From an uncultured Faecalibacterium sp. (GTDB lineage: Bacteria; Bacillota; Clostridia; Oscillospirales; Ruminococcaceae), in the NCBI GenBank assembly GCA_900772565.1, contig CAAHET010000034.1, forward strand, positions 1 through 6,958: a DNA stretch of 6,958 nucleotides, written 5' to 3'. Made by a program: the position numbers and the translations under genes. Within the stretch, counting starts at the first letter, position 1. Every line of letters starts with the position of its first letter. Below, piece after piece: positions 5,296-6,958 of this stretch. A model generated the notes under the pieces. It searched no databases, had not been told where the DNA came from, and saw only the letters and a list, made by a program, of their open reading frames with translations.

Positions 5296-5351
5296 AACAA
5301 AGCACACTCCTTTAGCAATATTGAAGGATCACAGCTTGCGATCCAGCTTCT

Positions 5352-5380
5352 ATCATACCCTGTTTTTCCTGTTTTGACAA
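5352..5380 (-). promoter_or_regulatory. Promoter of pepT
   Basis: Read leftward, TTGTCA (5375-5380), 17 bp and TATGAT (5352-5357) form a near-consensus sigma-A promoter, giving a leader of about 50 nt. Confidence 0.8.
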
Positions 5381-5427
5381 CCTTTTTTGCGCACTTGAGA
5401 CAGAAAGCGCGGCTTCAACAACAAAAT

Positions 5428-5465
5428 TCAGCGCAAAAAGCCGTTCGCCGGCCGTTTTGCGCTGA
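5428..5465. terminator. Second hairpin in the pfkA-pepT gap
   Basis: TCAGCGCAAAA at 5428-5438 pairs with TTTTGCGCTGA at 5455-5465 around a GC-rich 16-base loop. There is no clear U tract after it in either direction. It may be a back-up terminator or an operator just upstream of the pepT promoter. Confidence 0.4.
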
Positions 5466-5477
5466 CCATAAATAGAA

Positions 5478-5507
5478 ACACCGGAAAGCCAGCAGACTCT
5501 CCGGTGT
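5478..5507 (-). terminator. Terminator of 6-phosphofructokinase
   Basis: ACACCGGA (5478-5485) pairs with TCCGGTGT (5500-5507). Read leftward, it is followed by UUUCUAUUUA, and it begins 30 bases after the pfkA stop. Confidence 0.78.
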
Positions 5508-5537
5508 CTCGCTTTTCTCAGCGTTTGCGGGCAGGGC

Positions 5538-6617
5538 TTAACCCAAACAGACGCCCATGCGGCGCGCCACGTTCAGCAGCTCGCAGTTTTCGGGCACATT
5601 GCGGGTCTTACCGGCAATGTCTGCCAGACGGTTCTCAGTCACCCGGCGGTTCACCATGGCCACGGTCACGCCGTAGCGCTCCACTTCTACCAGCTGTGCG
5701 GCATAGCTGCCGAACTGGGTGGCCAGCACACGATCGTAGGCGCTGGGGCTGCCGCCGCGCTGCATGTGACCCGGGATGCACACGCGGGTCTCCATGCCGG
5801 TCTTTTTCTGCACGGCCTGTGCAATGCGGTTGGTGGCGGTGGTGCCAAGGCCTGCCTCGGCACGCTTGGCCATCCAGTCCTTGCGCTTCATGCGGGCTTC
5901 CTCGGTGTTGATAGCGCCCTCGGCCACGGCAAGGATGGAGAAGTTGGAGCCCTTCTTGGCGCGGCGCTCCACGGCCTCGCACACGCGGTCGATATCGTAG
6001 GGCAGCTCAGGCAGCAGGATGATGTCCGCACCGCCGGCAATGCCGGAGTAAAGGGTAAGCCAGCCGGCCTTGTTGCCCATGATCTCAATGCACATCACGC
6101 GGCTGTGGCTGCCGGCAGTGGTGTGGATGCGGTCGATGACGTCCGTGGCAATATCCACAGCGGTGTGGAAGCCGAAGGTCACATCGGTGCCGTAGATATC
6201 GTTATCAATGGTCTTGGGCAGGCCGATGATGTTCAGCCCCTCCTGCGAAAGCAGGTTGGCGGTCTTGTGGGTGCCGTTGCCGCCCAGACACAGCAGGCAG
6301 TCCAGCTTGGCGGCCTTGTAGGTCTTTTTCATGGCGGCGACTTTATCAATGTTGTCGTCCTCCACCACACGCATCATCTTGAAGGGGGTGCGCTTGGTGC
6401 CCAGAATGGTGCCGCCTAAGGTCAGGATGCCGCGGAAATCGTCCTCGTTCATCTCGCGGTAGTCGCCGTTGATCAGGCCGCTGTAACCGTTGGCAATGCC
6501 CACGATCTCCACGTTATCTCCCATGCGGGCGTACAGTGCCTTTGCAACGCCGCGGATGGTGGCGTTCAGGCCCGGACAATCGCCGCCGGAAGTCAGGATA
6601 CCAACACGTTTTTTCAT
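5538..6617 (-). CDS. pfkA: 6-phosphofructokinase (non-canonical, ATP-type by residue 104 rule)
   Basis: This cytoplasmic glycolytic enzyme phosphorylates fructose 6-phosphate to the 1,6-bisphosphate. The 359 residues exceed E. coli PfkA (320), as in the longer group III/PPi-type branch. Motifs: TSGGDCPGLNA at 9-19, GGTILGTKRTPF at 68-79, LGGNGTHKTA at 111-120, PKTIDNDIYGTD at 134-145 with catalytic D138, MGNKAGW at 180-186, AEG with E233, ETR with R278, and PGHMQRGGSP at 282-291. G115 equals E. coli Gly104 and points to ATP. K135 in PKTIDND is the residue found in PPi-dependent and group III enzymes. The usual Mg-site Asp of GGDG is Asn114. The phosphoryl donor is therefore uncertain. ATG 6617 has a good ribosome site (AGAGGG, seven bases). 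It is transcribed alone. Confidence 0.94.
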   Translation of the reverse strand: MKKRVGILTSGGDCPGLNATIRGVAKALYARMGDNVEIVGIANGYSGLINGDYREMNEDDFRGILTLGGTILGTKRTPFKMMRVVEDDNIDKVAAMKKTYKAAKLDCLLCLGGNGTHKTANLLSQEGLNIIGLPKTIDNDIYGTDVTFGFHTAVDIATDVIDRIHTTAGSHSRVMCIEIMGNKAGWLTLYSGIAGGADIILLPELPYDIDRVCEAVERRAKKGSNFSILAVAEGAINTEEARMKRKDWMAKRAEAGLGTTATNRIAQAVQKKTGMETRVCIPGHMQRGGSPSAYDRVLATQFGSYAAQLVEVERYGVTVAMVNRRVTENRLADIAGKTRNVPENCELLNVARRMGVCLG

Positions 6618-6656
6618 TCAAATACCCTCTTTCATTATCATTCAGGCAAAGCCGAA

Positions 6657-6685
6657 CGGTCCGGCAAAGGGTGCCGGGCTGACCG
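6657..6685 (-). promoter_or_regulatory. Stem-loop in the pfkA leader
   Basis: CGGT-CCGGCA (6657-6666) pairs with TGCCGG (6672-6677) and, past a four-base bulge, ACCG (6682-6685), with loop AAGGG. It lies 40 to 70 bases before the pfkA start, with no U tract on the leader side. It may affect mRNA stability; no known riboswitch is recognised. Confidence 0.35.
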
Positions 6686-6708
6686 GGATCCTACCTTTTT
6701 ATAGTATT

Positions 6709-6737
6709 AGAGTATTCCGAAAGGGGAGTGCTGTCAA
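6709..6737 (-). promoter_or_regulatory. Probable promoter of pfkA
   Basis: Read leftward, a consensus -35 TTGACA (6732-6737) is followed after 17 bp by TACTCT (6709-6714). The -10 box is weak, and AT-rich sequence downstream (TAATAC, TATAAA) leaves its exact position open. Confidence 0.5.
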
Positions 6738-6781
6738 GAGAAAAACCAAAAATTTACAAGCCTGTGTGCACCGGAAAGCCG

Positions 6782-6799
6782 CTGCAAAAACTTTTGCAG
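6782..6799. repeat. 18-bp palindrome upstream of the tRNA-Gln promoter
   Basis: CTGCAAAA and TTTTGCAG flank a two-base centre. It sits 17 bp before the -35 box, between the two divergent promoters. An operator or incidental symmetry are both possible. Confidence 0.35.
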
Positions 6800-6816
6800 A
6801 AAAACTGAAAAAATGG

Positions 6817-6845
6817 TTGACAAGTAGCCCGTCGGCGTGTATAAT
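6817..6845 (+). promoter_or_regulatory. Consensus promoter of tRNA-Gln
   Basis: TTGACA (6817-6822), exactly 17 bp, then TATAAT (6840-6845), a full consensus match, 44 bp before the tRNA. An A-rich stretch upstream (6800-6813) could act as an UP element. Confidence 0.9.
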
Positions 6846-6889
6846 ATCCCTTGTCAGCAACGCACGGCGCGGCTGACAGAACCGAATAT

Positions 6890-6958
6890 TGGGGATTTGC
6901 ATAGTGGTAGTGCGGTAGACTCTGACTCTACTTGTGGGAGTTCGATTCTCTCATCCCC
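6890..6958 (+). tRNA. tRNA-Gln(CUG), last bases cut by window edge
   Basis: The cloverleaf begins at T6890, giving the U1-A72 pair usual for tRNA-Gln. Acceptor TGGGGAT pairs with ATCCCC plus one base outside. The D arm is GCAT/GTGC. The anticodon stem GTAGA/TCTAC has loop CTCTGAC, with anticodon CUG reading CAG. The T arm is GGGAG/CTCTC with loop TTCGATT. A 7-bp hairpin (6852-6858 with 6872-6878) lies in the 5' leader, which RNase P would remove. More tRNAs could follow to the right. Confidence 0.93.

Noticed and set aside
3976..5475. Long open frame (+) opposite pepT
   Set aside because: It is antisense to a gene with complete peptidase T motifs, starts inside a terminator, and its His/Gly/Val-rich product is typical of the reverse strand of GC-rich genes.
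5766..6419. Open frame (+) opposite pfkA
   Set aside because: It has the same antisense composition, no ribosome site, and lies wholly within a well-supported phosphofructokinase.

Overview
The window joins the end of an integrated mobile element (about 1-2380) to ordinary chromosome (about 2380-6958). The host looks like a GC-rich Gram-positive anaerobe of the Oscillospiraceae, possibly Faecalibacterium-like. This rests on GC-rich codon use, strong AGGAGG-type ribosome sites, sigma-A-type promoters and the gene types. The genus is an impression, not a demonstration.

Element side, all leftward: a leader region of about 400 bp holds two families of short repeats at near-helical spacing and a terminator-like hairpin. 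It is followed by a tightly packed operon of two small cysteine-rich proteins, a RepA_N-type replication initiator and a ParA ATPase that runs off the left edge. GTGA overlaps link the two cysteine-rich genes and link RepA to ParA. This is the replication/partition module typical of integrative and conjugative elements of Firmicutes. Upstream lies a complete tRNA-Arg(CCU) gene with its own terminator.

Junction: 237 bp to the right of that tRNA is a 40-nt fragment of a second tRNA-Arg(CCU). It holds only the 5' half, cut in the anticodon arm, and retains a good promoter. The simplest reading is that the element inserted into the anticodon arm of the host tRNA gene and carries a complete replacement at its end.

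Chromosome side: a KtrB/TrkH-type potassium channel subunit (+) converges on peptidase T (-) across a strong bidirectional terminator. Leftward-transcribed 6-phosphofructokinase lies further right. A consensus promoter then drives a tRNA-Gln(CUG) cut by the right edge. The chromosomal genes are unrelated housekeeping functions (K+ uptake, tripeptide breakdown, glycolysis), each with its own promoter or terminator. The main interest is at the element end: the tRNA replacement, the phased repeats, the leader hairpin and the paired cysteine-rich proteins.
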